The position numbers were made by a program, and so were the translations under genes. From positions 1-37,179 of the forward strand of contig NZ_SJSL01000012.1 in the NCBI RefSeq assembly GCF_004331695.1: a stretch of DNA of 37,179 nucleotides, in the 5' to 3' direction. Under the pieces are notes generated by a model. The model saw only the letters and a list, made by a program, of their open reading frames with translations, ran no database searches and was not told the origin of the DNA. Origin of the DNA: Pedobacter psychroterrae. GTDB taxonomy: Bacteria; Bacteroidota; Bacteroidia; Sphingobacteriales; Sphingobacteriaceae. Positions 1 to 7,007 of this stretch are shown here, piece by piece; the first letter of the stretch is position 1; every line of letters starts with the position of its first letter.

Positions 1-66
1 TCAACGTTTCAATCTTGTTTATCTTTACCAAACTCCGTTTAGTAAATCCCCGTTTTGTTGGGACTG

Positions 67-96
67 CAAAGGTAAGAATCTTTTTAACATTGTCAA
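67..96 (-). promoter_or_regulatory. Strong leftward promoter, downstream copy
   Basis: On the minus strand TTGACA (TTG at 94-96) is followed after 19 bases by TACCTTTG (67-74), a full match to the Bacteroidota TAnnTTTG element. An A/T-only tract lies upstream (about 98-120), resembling an UP element. Transcription would begin near base 60 and leave the window at its left edge. Strength and A/T-rich upstream tract are typical of rRNA, tRNA or ribosomal-protein promoters; the target is off-window and unknown. Confidence 0.65.
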
Positions 97-184
97 GCTT
101 TTTTTAAAACTTTTTTTCTTTTATCCCCAGGCATTTTTTTACCCGGTATTAAAGTGACAATAACCCCTGCTTTCAATTAACCAA

Positions 185-216
185 TCAACCTTCATCCCCT
201 TCAACCTTCATCCCCT
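185..216. repeat. 16-bp perfect tandem duplication
   Basis: TCAACCTTCATCCCCT occurs twice head to tail (185-200 and 201-216). It lies between the two leftward promoter-like sequences, so it would be in the leader of a transcript from the upstream one. It could be a simple duplication or paired binding sites; nothing decides between these. Confidence 0.8.
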
Positions 217-238
217 AATCTTCCTCCGAAGCGGGATG

Positions 239-270
239 CAAAAGTAGAAAAAATTCCAACCCAAACAAAC
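239..270 (-). promoter_or_regulatory. Leftward promoter, upstream copy
   Basis: On the minus strand TTTG (267-270), a 20-base spacer and TACTTTTG (239-246) match the Bacteroidota promoter pattern. The start would fall near base 232. It lies about 170 bp upstream of the second leftward promoter and points the same way, so the two appear to be stacked in front of one off-window gene. Confidence 0.5.
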
Positions 271-331
271 TAATCCAAACATTTATCCCCAAATAATCCA
301 TAACACTATGATAAACAACTAGAAAAAAATA

Positions 332-1042
332 CTATCTGGCAAATTGCTTTGCTGAATGTCCCCATAACCCAATCCTACTGCTGTCACCAAATTTGTAGTG
401 GGGAACAAGGATCTTTGGATTCTGTAACTCCAGACTACTTTTTCTAATGTCAAAATAAGCAGTATCGAATCTGTTATCACCAGTAACAGTAAAGCTGGAC
501 CAGTGATTCTCATTACCAATGACAGCCTTAAATACTTTAAACTGGCTTCCTTCTATTAACACCGTAGCACGTTCAGGGATTACCATATCGAGAGAATTCC
601 CACTCAAACCTTTGATAAACAATTCTCCTCCATAGTTTTCCGACCCCTGGTCCTTGAAGTGAAAATTACGGGCATCTACCCTATTCACCTTATTTACGAT
701 AAATACTACCGCGGCAGCATTAATATAGCGATAGGTCTTTGGTTTAGAATTTACAAAATCAACAGTCACCGTTTCTCCGCTTTGACGAACTTTCACCTGA
801 TCCTTTACTTCCTTGCTGATCCAAACACCTTCCCGCTCTCCATATTCAATACTCATCCCGATCATATTAGCGGCGTTCAGCTGAAGCCGCTTCACATCTT
901 CCAACTTCATAAATGAATGCTTACCGAAGCGGTCTCTAAAGGTACCCTTCAAATACTCCGCCTTTAGCGAAAAATTGTATGCCGTTAGCACTCCAAAAAA
1001 GAGGAGAATGGCTATTACCAACATTGTTGTACTTATTTTCAT
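332..1042 (-). CDS. Unknown exported or membrane-anchored protein
   Basis: A 236-residue protein of no family I recognise. The N-terminus is one hydrophobic segment (about residues 5-22) after a short positive start, so it is either a signal peptide without a clear cleavage site or a membrane anchor. The remaining ~210 residues are mixed polar and beta-prone, with an ATVLIEGSQFKVFKAV-like stretch in the second half, and would be periplasmic. It begins 21 bases after the GntR regulator stop codon and is the last gene of the operon ABC ATPase, permease, GntR, this gene. The ATG at 1040-1042 is the only start that keeps the hydrophobic segment whole. It may be an accessory or sensor part of the ABC system; that is inference from position only. 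Confidence 0.75.
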   Translation of the reverse strand: MKISTTMLVIAILLFFGVLTAYNFSLKAEYLKGTFRDRFGKHSFMKLEDVKRLQLNAANMIGMSIEYGEREGVWISKEVKDQVKVRQSGETVTVDFVNSKPKTYRYINAAAVVFIVNKVNRVDARNFHFKDQGSENYGGELFIKGLSGNSLDMVIPERATVLIEGSQFKVFKAVIGNENHWSSFTVTGDNRFDTAYFDIRKSSLELQNPKILVPHYKFGDSSRIGLWGHSAKQFAR

Positions 1043-1063
1043 ATCCTTATATATATACGTTAT

Positions 1064-1441
1064 CTATTTACCCGAGTAATGCGCCAATACAAATTGATCA
1101 TAACGTTTCATCAGGTCTTCCATTTTAATATCCAGCAAATAAATATTCTTAAAGAATTCCGGCAAATCCTGGTTTAAAAACCGCTCTTTGTTATACTCCT
1201 TTATCTTTGTTCGGGCATCTGGCTCTACAAAAAAACCAATACCTCTTTTATTGGCTATGACTCCTCGATTTTGTAAAAACTCATAAGCACGGACTACGGT
1301 ATTTGGATTTACCTGCAATTCTATCGCTAAATCCCTTACCGAAGGGATTTTTTCCTCCGCTGGCCATCTCCCCAGAGTGATCTGTTCGCTTACATACGCC
1401 GCTATTTGCAGGTATATTGCCTCTTTATCTCTAAACTCCAT
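1064..1441 (-). CDS. GntR family regulator, YtrA subfamily
   Basis: A 125-residue repressor-type protein. Residues about 8-75 form a GntR winged helix-turn-helix, visible in IPSVRDLAIELQVNPNTVVRAYEFLQNRG. The rest is a short helical tail of ~45 residues with no large effector domain, which is the mark of the YtrA subfamily. Such proteins usually repress their own operon with an ABC transporter and respond to cell-wall-active compounds. It starts one base after the permease stop codon. Unusually it is third in the operon rather than first. A perfect inverted repeat at 3064-3083 overlapping the predicted transcription start of the operon is its likely operator. The family call is firm; the inducing signal is unknown. 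Confidence 0.92.
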   Translation of the reverse strand: MEFRDKEAIYLQIAAYVSEQITLGRWPAEEKIPSVRDLAIELQVNPNTVVRAYEFLQNRGVIANKRGIGFFVEPDARTKIKEYNKERFLNQDLPEFFKNIYLLDIKMEDLMKRYDQFVLAHYSGK

Positions 1442-1442
1442 A

Positions 1443-2213
1443 TCAAACTTCTGTTTCTTTCAATTTAAAATAAGCACCCACCCACAAAAGCAGCGCTATG
1501 CTGGCAGTCAAATACGGGACCAACCAAATCATCTCAGATCTTTCCAAAAAATAGGACTTCTTGCCTTCGTAGATCATTAATGAACCAAATGGCTCACCAG
1601 TCTCTACCGAGGCACCCATCATCCAGTCAATCGAAAACTTATTCAATAACACCACTAACAATAACAGTACAAAAACCGAAAAGGCTGTCTTGATAAAATG
1701 TAGCTTCTTAAAGAGTATCGCACCAAAAAAACCCATGGAGTGGATCCAAGCAAATGCAAGCAATAGTGTACTATAACGGAAATCAGCACCAAAATTCATA
1801 ATTGCCGATTCATTAGTCACCCGTTTCCCCAAACTCATTACTGTTAAATCTATAAGATAAAAACCGGCTACATAAACTAATTGGAAAATAACAAATGAGT
1901 ACAACCAGGCCACCAGAAATTTTTCGAAATTGGATGCAGGCAACATCAAATAAGCAATTGCTTTTCTTTTATCACCTAGATTTGAAAAAATACCCGTTGT
2001 GAATATTGCTCCTCCAATGAACATAAATGTTGTAAAAAACATTTGCCTGGCATTTTCCGACAGAATGAATTTATTCTCAGCCGAAGCATAAACCATCATG
2101 AGAAAAAGAATACCCATCAACACACCGAAAGACATCGAGTACATCCGATAGCTTGCGATGGTATGGTTGACAAACAATTGCGAAAATCTTCGCATGCTAA
2201 AAATATTGTTCAT
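1443..2213 (-). CDS. ABC transporter membrane subunit
   Basis: A 256-residue integral membrane protein with about six hydrophobic segments, at roughly residues 28-45, 60-82, 102-128, 147-168, 173-192 and 232-250. No catalytic motifs are seen. It begins four bases after the stop of the ATPase gene and ends one base before the GntR start, so it is almost certainly the membrane partner of that ATPase (ABC-2 type or a similar efflux permease). The length fits this class. A later in-frame ATG seven codons in (MRRFSQLF) is a possible alternative start. Substrate is not evident; YtrA-linked transporters are commonly tied to envelope stress or antibiotic resistance. Confidence 0.85.
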   Translation of the reverse strand: MNNIFSMRRFSQLFVNHTIASYRMYSMSFGVLMGILFLMMVYASAENKFILSENARQMFFTTFMFIGGAIFTTGIFSNLGDKRKAIAYLMLPASNFEKFLVAWLYSFVIFQLVYVAGFYLIDLTVMSLGKRVTNESAIMNFGADFRYSTLLLAFAWIHSMGFFGAILFKKLHFIKTAFSVFVLLLLVVLLNKFSIDWMMGASVETGEPFGSLMIYEGKKSYFLERSEMIWLVPYLTASIALLLWVGAYFKLKETEV

Positions 2214-2217
2214 AATT

Positions 2218-3048
2218 TTATCGTAAAACTGTTAATACTGAATTATTTCCATCCACAATAGCATTAAAAAGCAGTTCGGTCTCTACTTTACCAAATGTAT
2301 CTTCCCTACCCGCTACTATCGTATTTACTCCCATAGATTGTGACTCCTGATAAAGCACATCTGCTGACCCAGCCTTCGAAGCGGGGACGAACTGTATTTT
2401 TGAAAGTATATCATCTACACTTTTATTGAGTACGACCTCCTTATTATTCAATACAATCAGTGTATCTATCAAGCTGTCCAGATCACGCACCTGATGAGTA
2501 GATATAATGATGCAGCGCTCATCGGTAAGCACAGAAGCAATAACTTTTCTAAACTGGATCTTGGAAGGAATATCCAGACCGTTGGTAGGCTCGTCCATGA
2601 TCAGTAACGAGGTATTTGTGGCAAGGCCTAATGCAATGAGTACTTTTTTCTGCTGTCCAAAGGAAAGCTTGTTCAGCATCCCTTCATGTGGCACATCAAA
2701 GTCTGCAAGAATCTTCCAGAACATATCCAGATCAAACTTAGGATAAAAATGAGCGGTACCTTTTGCAAACTGTGCAGCATTGACTGCCGGCAAATACAAT
2801 TCTTCGGGAATAAAAAACTGCTCCTGTAAAAAAGAGGGCACCCGCCGACTCGACTTATGTCCGTTTACCTTACAAAAACCTGCTTTAGGAACCACCAGGC
2901 CTGCAATGTTTTTAAGAAGCGTAGATTTGCCCGCACCGTTTTTACCTAGCAAGCCATAGATATGGCCCCTTTCAAGTTTCAAATTGAGCGAATTGAATAA
3001 AAGCGACTTAAGCCCGTACCCAAATGTGAGATTAGAAATTTCTATCAT
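2218..3048 (-). CDS. ABC transporter ATP-binding protein
   Basis: A 276-residue ATPase counted from the ATG at 3046-3048. It has Walker A GKNGAGKS (residues 35-42), the signature LSFGQQKK, Walker B LLIMDEPTNGLD, and the H-loop in IISTHQVRDLD. The C-terminal ~70 residues are an extension of low similarity. An upstream in-frame ATG at 3108 would add 20 residues, but that start lies upstream of the predicted transcription start and codes for sequence unlike any ABC N-terminus, so I reject it. First gene of the operon, with promoter and GntR operator directly before it. It powers the membrane subunit encoded next. Confidence 0.93.
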   Translation of the reverse strand: MIEISNLTFGYGLKSLLFNSLNLKLERGHIYGLLGKNGAGKSTLLKNIAGLVVPKAGFCKVNGHKSSRRVPSFLQEQFFIPEELYLPAVNAAQFAKGTAHFYPKFDLDMFWKILADFDVPHEGMLNKLSFGQQKKVLIALGLATNTSLLIMDEPTNGLDIPSKIQFRKVIASVLTDERCIIISTHQVRDLDSLIDTLIVLNNKEVVLNKSVDDILSKIQFVPASKAGSADVLYQESQSMGVNTIVAGREDTFGKVETELLFNAIVDGNNSVLTVLR

Positions 3049-3063
3049 TAGCGTTATATTTAC

Positions 3064-3083
3064 TGTACTAGATATATAGTACA
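3064..3083. promoter_or_regulatory. Probable GntR (YtrA-type) operator
   Basis: Perfect inverted repeat TGTACTA-N6-TAGTACA. It lies immediately downstream of the -7 element of the predicted operon promoter, covering the expected transcription start, so a bound repressor would block initiation. TGTA/TACA half-sites are typical of YtrA-type GntR proteins, and the third gene of the operon encodes one. Confidence 0.7.
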
Positions 3084-3086
3084 CTA

Positions 3087-3116
3087 CAAATATATACAAT
3101 GAATTCATAATTCAAA
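3087..3116 (-). promoter_or_regulatory. Promoter of the ABC-GntR operon
   Basis: On the minus strand TTTG (3113-3116), an 18-base spacer, then TATATTTG (3087-3094), a full match to TAnnTTTG. The start of transcription would fall near 3080, leaving a leader of about 30 bases before the ATG at 3048. The GntR operator sits just after the -7 element. Confidence 0.65.
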
Positions 3117-3159
3117 GCAATTCTTTAAAAAATTTGATCGGACATTCCTTTGTGATAGC

Positions 3160-3405
3160 GCTCCTGCTACTTTGAATACCATACATCTTCCAGGACATGT
3201 GCGGTATACCGGCTCGGTATGTGGGTTGGTTTAGGCCAGTTTTCAGAGGGCATTGGGAAGGGGTTGGATATGCCTAAGGCTATACCAACCCCTATCCAAC
3301 GCATACGCTAGGCTTACTCAAGGCCCTCTCAAACTTAGCGCGGTATCGAAGCGATACCGGAAGTCTACTTACGTGTCACTACAGTCAGCACTCAAAGCGC
3401 GGAGC
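3160..3405. repeat. Nested inverted-repeat element, ~246 nt
   Basis: A series of dyads is nested inside imperfect terminal inverted repeats. Outer ends: GCTCC (3160-3164) and CTTTGA (3170-3175) pair with TCAAAG (3392-3397) and GGAGC (3401-3405). Inner stems: AGAGGGC (3245-3251) with GCCCTCT (3323-3329), and AGGGGTTGG (3259-3267) with CCAACCCCT (3285-3293). Side hairpins: ATACCG-GCT-CGGTAT (3206-3220) and CGGTATCG-AAG-CGATACCG (3341-3359). By eye it is richer in G+C than the flanks. It could be a structured non-coding RNA or a small palindromic mobile element. No known RNA family was recognised. Confidence 0.6.
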
Positions 3406-3492
3406 TAAAACCCTCCTGATTAATTGTTAAATTATGTTAAGCGTTTGTCAGCATGAATGCCTTTACATAGCTTAGCGTCCTATTATTTTTAA

Positions 3493-3523
3493 TTGACGAT
3501 ATCGTATTATTAACTTATCTTTG
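3493..3523 (+). promoter_or_regulatory. Putative bamD operon promoter
   Basis: TTG (3493-3495), 20 bases, then TATCTTTG (3516-3523), a full match to TAnnTTTG. It ends only four bases before the bamD ATG at 3528, so transcription would start at about the start codon, giving a leaderless or nearly leaderless message if this promoter is used. Confidence 0.5.
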
Positions 3524-3527
3524 CAGA

Positions 3528-4454
3528 ATGTTTAAAATTAAACACGTATTATTATTAAGTTTCACCGTTCTAACCCTTACCATAGCGGGTTGCAAAAGCC
3601 AGTTTGAGAAGATCAGGCTTAGCAATGATGTCGCTAAAAAGTATCAGGAGGCGATGAGATTATACAATAAAAAAAGCTATTCCAAAGCACTGATCTTATT
3701 TGAAGATCTTTCTCAAAAGTACAGAGGAAGAGCAGAAGCAGAGGAATTGAATTATTATTACGCCCAGACACTTTATAAATTGAGGGACTATACCACAGCC
3801 AGGTATCAGTTTAAAGCATTCGCCGACACCTACCCTACCAGTAAGTTTGCTGAAGAATCCAGGTATATGAGTGCTTATTGCTATTACCTTGACTCTCCTA
3901 AGCCTAGCCTGGACCAGGAGAATACCCTAAAGGCAATAGATGCGCTACAATTGTTTATCAATTTTTATCCTACTAGTGAACGTGCCGTTGAGGCTACCAA
4001 ATACATTGCTATACTACGTACGAAGCTAGAAGATAAAGCGTTTGCAAATGCAAAAATGTATTATGAACTAGGGGATTTTGACATCACCAATTATAAAGCT
4101 GCTGTTATTGCATTAAAAAATGCCCAGATTGATTTTCCGGATATAAAATATGCAGAGGAAATGGATCTGCTGATTGTACAATCGCAGTACGAATACGCAA
4201 AAAACAGTTATGAAGTGCGTCAGGAAGAACGTTATACAGAAGCCATTGCTTATGCAGATGAATTCCTGGAAGCGCATCCCGAAAGTAAATTAATAAATCA
4301 GGCAAAAGAATTGAGGAAAGATAGTGAGAATGGCATTGTCAATGCAAAACGGATCATTTCTGCAAGGACTGCCGATTACGAAAAATATCAAAAACAGCTT
4401 GCAAAAGAGGCTAAAAGAGATACTTCTGCCATAAATATAACCCCCATCAAATAA
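3528..4454 (+). CDS. bamD: Outer-membrane assembly lipoprotein BamD
   Basis: A 308-residue lipoprotein of the BamD/YfiO family, part of the BAM machine that inserts beta-barrel proteins into the outer membrane. The N-terminus is a lipoprotein signal peptide with lipobox IAGC, so Cys22 is the lipidated residue. The rest is a run of TPR-like helical repeats, seen in AMRLYNKKSYSKALILFEDL, the following YYYAQTLYKLRDYTTARYQF stretch, and AIDALQLFINFYPTS. The C-terminal ~35 residues are charged. First gene of a tight operon; its stop overlaps the start of rpoZ by one base (TAATG). Length and gene order are as usual in Bacteroidota. Confidence 0.93.
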   Translation: MFKIKHVLLLSFTVLTLTIAGCKSQFEKIRLSNDVAKKYQEAMRLYNKKSYSKALILFEDLSQKYRGRAEAEELNYYYAQTLYKLRDYTTARYQFKAFADTYPTSKFAEESRYMSAYCYYLDSPKPSLDQENTLKAIDALQLFINFYPTSERAVEATKYIAILRTKLEDKAFANAKMYYELGDFDITNYKAAVIALKNAQIDFPDIKYAEEMDLLIVQSQYEYAKNSYEVRQEERYTEAIAYADEFLEAHPESKLINQAKELRKDSENGIVNAKRIISARTADYEKYQKQLAKEAKRDTSAINITPIK

Positions 4455-4780
4455 TGAACACGAATAAACCCGCTGTACCGAATACTACGGTTACTAGAAA
4501 TGTTAATGATCTGGATCAAAAAACCGGAAACATCTATGAGTCATTAGTAATTATTGCTAAAAGGGCTAATCAGATTTCTAATAATATGAAAGAAGAACTT
4601 CATGGCAAATTGGCTGAATTCGCTTCTTCTAATGATAACCTGGAAGAGATCTTTGAAAACAGGGAACAAATCGAAATCAGTAAGCACTACGAGCGCCTTC
4701 CAAAACCTTCTTTGATCGCGATCGATGAGTTCCTGAACGATAAAATCTATCACAGAAATCCTGCTAAAGAGCAGCAATAA
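4454..4780 (+). CDS. rpoZ: RNA polymerase omega subunit (RpoZ/Rpb6-like)
   Basis: A 108-residue protein matching the Bacteroidota omega subunit, which helps assemble and stabilise RNA polymerase. The omega core is visible around NIYESLVIIAKRANQISNN (residues 26-44), followed by acidic helical sequence and a short tail. It overlaps bamD by one base and lies 39 bases before coaBC, so the three are probably co-transcribed and translationally linked. The bamD-rpoZ-coaBC order is a recurrent arrangement in this phylum and supports the call, since the sequence itself is short and diverged from proteobacterial omega. Confidence 0.88.
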   Translation: MNTNKPAVPNTTVTRNVNDLDQKTGNIYESLVIIAKRANQISNNMKEELHGKLAEFASSNDNLEEIFENREQIEISKHYERLPKPSLIAIDEFLNDKIYHRNPAKEQQ

Positions 4781-4819
4781 TAACTGGCATAGGGATAAAT
4801 TGCTACATGCATTCATACC

Positions 4820-6013
4820 ATGCTAAAAGACAAAAATATTATACTTGGCGTTTGCGGCAGCATCGCAGCTTATAAATCAGCTACACTGGTTAGACTGCTC
4901 ATTAAAGCTGGTGCAAACGTCAAAGTAATACTTACTGCTGATGCGGCCCATTTCATCACGCCCCTCACGCTTGCTACTCTATCAAAACATCCTGTTTATA
5001 CACAATACTTCGAGGAAGAAACCGGGGTATGGAGCAATCATGTCGAATTAGGCCTTTGGGCCGACTATATGATAGTTGCCCCTGCCAGTGCAAATACACT
5101 TGCCAAAATGGCTTCAGGGTTGTGTGACAACCTGCTTACCGCTGTTTATTTATCGGCCAAATGCCCTGTACTTGTAGCACCGGCGATGGACCTCGACATG
5201 TGGAAACATGACAGCACACAACAAAATATAGAAAAACTGCTTTCCTATGGAAACGTGCTGGTGCCACCCGGAAATGGTGAGCTGGCTAGCGGGCTATTTG
5301 GCGAAGGCAGGATGGCTGAACCGGAACAGATCGCTTTGTTTCTGGAAGATTTCATTAGAAAAGGATTGCCCCTGCTAGGCAGAAAAGTACTGGTTACAGC
5401 AGGCCCTACCTATGAAGCCATAGACCCTGTAAGGTTCATCGGCAATCATTCGTCAGGCAAAATGGGCTTTGCTATCGCTGATGAGTTTGCGCGCCTAGGC
5501 GCTGAGGTGGTCTTGATCACAGGACCCACAGCTGAAAAAAGCAGTCATACGCTAAAAAGAATTGACATAGTCAGTGCAGCACAAATGCTGGATGCCTGCA
5601 GACAGGAGTTTGAAAATGCAGATATTACTGTAATGAGTGCCGCTGTAGCAGATTACACACCGGTTACTACTGCAGCACAGAAGATAAAAAAGACGACTGA
5701 AGAGTTTAGTCTGGAATTGAAAAAAACAACCGATATCCTGGCATCCCTGGGCAGCCTCAAAAGAGCTGATCAGATTCTGGTGGGCTTTGCCCTGGAGACA
5801 GAAAATGAAGAAGCACATGCACAAGCCAAGCTGACCAGAAAAAACCTGGACCTCATTGTACTCAATTCCTTAAACGATAAAGGAGCCGGTTTTAAAATGA
5901 ATACCAATAAAATAACTATCTTTAATAGATCATTTGAGAAAACCGTTTTTGAGACAAAATCTAAAACAGCAGTCGCCAAAGATATCTGTAATGAAATATT
6001 GAAGCTTCTTTAG
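4820..6013 (+). CDS. coaBC: Bifunctional CoaBC, coenzyme A synthesis
   Basis: A 397-residue fusion catalysing two steps of coenzyme A synthesis: joining phosphopantothenate to cysteine (CoaB half) and decarboxylating the product (CoaC half). The CoaC flavoprotein domain covers residues 1 to ~180: GSIAAYKS near the start, His74 in SNHVELGLWAD (active-site His), and substrate-binding PAMDLDMW (121-128). The CoaB ligase domain begins near residue 187 with GRKVLVTAGPTYEAIDPVR and GNHSSGKMG. The flexible-loop Cys of the E. coli CoaC domain appears to be Ser157 here (ELASGLFGEGRM), with Asp124 for the usual Asn; I recall this from other Bacteroidota, so I do not read it as loss of function. In frame with and one base before porD. 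Confidence 0.95.
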   Translation: MLKDKNIILGVCGSIAAYKSATLVRLLIKAGANVKVILTADAAHFITPLTLATLSKHPVYTQYFEEETGVWSNHVELGLWADYMIVAPASANTLAKMASGLCDNLLTAVYLSAKCPVLVAPAMDLDMWKHDSTQQNIEKLLSYGNVLVPPGNGELASGLFGEGRMAEPEQIALFLEDFIRKGLPLLGRKVLVTAGPTYEAIDPVRFIGNHSSGKMGFAIADEFARLGAEVVLITGPTAEKSSHTLKRIDIVSAAQMLDACRQEFENADITVMSAAVADYTPVTTAAQKIKKTTEEFSLELKKTTDILASLGSLKRADQILVGFALETENEEAHAQAKLTRKNLDLIVLNSLNDKGAGFKMNTNKITIFNRSFEKTVFETKSKTAVAKDICNEILKLL

Positions 6014-6014
6014 C

Positions 6015-6959
6015 ATGAAAAAAAGGCATTGTTTACTTGTTTTTCTACTTGTCTTTTTCACTGCGTATGTGAATGCACAGGAATTGAACGCCAGGGTGCA
6101 AATACTGGCCCCTACCGTACGTAACATTGACAAAAGGAATGTAGAAGTGCTGCAAACAACCATTAGGGACTTCCTCAACAACAATAAATGGAGTACAGAA
6201 ACATACACTCCTCAGGAACGTATTGAATGCAATTTTGTAATCACCATAACCGACTGGGATGGAAACGCCAACTACAAGGCAGAAGCACAGCTGCAATCAA
6301 GCAGGCCGGTATATGCCGCAGCATACAGTACCACTTTGTTAAATTTAAGTGATAAAGATTTTGATTTTACCTATACAGAAGGGCAGTCGCTGGATTTCTC
6401 TGATCAGAATTTTATATCCAATCTCAGTTCGCTATTGGGGTTTTATGCATATACCATCATCGGATTGGATAAAGACAGTTTTAGCAGCCTTGGTGGCACT
6501 AACTTTTATAAGAAGGCACTTACGCAGGTGAACAATGCACAAGCATCCGGCAGTAAAGGCTGGAAGCCAGCTGATGGGCTGCGCAACAGGTACTGGCTAA
6601 ATGAAAACCTGCTCAATAAAAGCTTTGAAGACCTTCGGTCTTTTATTTACGACTATCATTTTAACGGGCTCGACCGCCTGCAGGACAATACCAGTCGCGG
6701 GGTAAAAAAAATGGTTGCCATACTTGCTACGCTCACCCAGATGGATAAACAAAAAGTAGGCGCTATTTTCCCCAATTTTTACTTTGCTTCTAAAGCAGAT
6801 GAGTTAGTCAATGTATTCTCTATTCCTACCGGTGACCCTACCGACAGGATCAAGGCCTATAATCTATTGGCCGAAATAGATCCGGCAAACATCAATAAGT
6901 ATGAGGCACTTAAACAAGCTCCTGCCTCATTACAACCCGATATTAAAAGGAATAAATAA
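6015..6959 (+). CDS. porD: PorD-like protein (DUF4835 family)
   Basis: A 314-residue exported protein with a signal peptide of about 21 residues ending in VNAQ. It fits the DUF4835 family, commonly annotated PorD and linked to the type IX secretion system in Porphyromonas; the molecular role is not established. Visible family features are the N-terminal ELNARVQI start of the mature protein, a beta-rich first half with FVITITDWDGNANYKAEAQLQ, and a helical second half. Starts one base after the coaBC stop codon, so it belongs to the same operon. Identification rests partly on the conserved neighbourhood bamD-rpoZ-coaBC-porD. No other type IX gene is in the window. Confidence 0.85.
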   Translation: MKKRHCLLVFLLVFFTAYVNAQELNARVQILAPTVRNIDKRNVEVLQTTIRDFLNNNKWSTETYTPQERIECNFVITITDWDGNANYKAEAQLQSSRPVYAAAYSTTLLNLSDKDFDFTYTEGQSLDFSDQNFISNLSSLLGFYAYTIIGLDKDSFSSLGGTNFYKKALTQVNNAQASGSKGWKPADGLRNRYWLNENLLNKSFEDLRSFIYDYHFNGLDRLQDNTSRGVKKMVAILATLTQMDKQKVGAIFPNFYFASKADELVNVFSIPTGDPTDRIKAYNLLAEIDPANINKYEALKQAPASLQPDIKRNK

Positions 6960-6974
6960 TTTATTTAAGATTTA

Positions 6975-7005
6975 TTTGTTTTATACGAATACATTCGTAC
7001 ATTTG
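6975..7005 (+). promoter_or_regulatory. Promoter of the blaI-like/M56 operon
   Basis: TTTG (6975-6978), 19 bases, then TACATTTG (6998-7005), a full match to TAnnTTTG. Transcription would start near 7012, about 20 bases before the ATG at 7033. One dyad lies in the spacer and one over the start point, so repressor binding would block this promoter. Confidence 0.65.
6984..6999. promoter_or_regulatory. BlaI-type operator, distal copy
   Basis: Perfect inverted repeat TACGAAT-AC-ATTCGTA between the -33 and -7 elements. The half-site TACGAA is shared with the second dyad 24 bp downstream (centre to centre). Two such dyads before a blaI-type gene are expected for an autoregulated repressor. Confidence 0.75.
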
Positions 7006-7007
7006 AA

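Larger units (their letters stand above)
1..331. other. Gene-free region with leftward promoters
   Basis: No credible coding sequence is seen here. The stretch is AT-rich and contains two Bacteroidota-type promoter sequences on the minus strand and a 16-bp perfect tandem duplication (185-200 and 201-216), each listed separately. A run of seven A at 323-329 lies just past the stop codon of the gene ending at 332, but I see no stem before it, so I do not call a terminator. The region therefore looks like the control region of a gene or RNA operon beginning just left of the window. Confidence 0.6.
3117..3527. other. Gene-free stretch between divergent operons
   Basis: About 410 bases separate the promoter of the leftward ABC operon from bamD. 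No coding sequence is supported. Bases 3160-3405 form the nested inverted-repeat element listed separately; 3406-3527 is AT-rich and ends in the bamD promoter-like sequence. Confidence 0.6.

Noticed and set aside
3049..3108. An upstream ATG giving 20 extra residues to the ABC ATPase
   Set aside because: It lies before the predicted transcription start, and the added residues do not resemble an ABC protein N-terminus.
3160..3405. Known small RNA (SRP RNA, 6S RNA, tmRNA or RNase P RNA)
   Set aside because: None of the conserved sequence motifs of these RNAs was seen; left as an unassigned element.
3495..3527. A ribosome-binding site for bamD
   Set aside because: No purine-rich site is visible. 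The promoter-like sequence occupies this space, which is itself reported as a finding.
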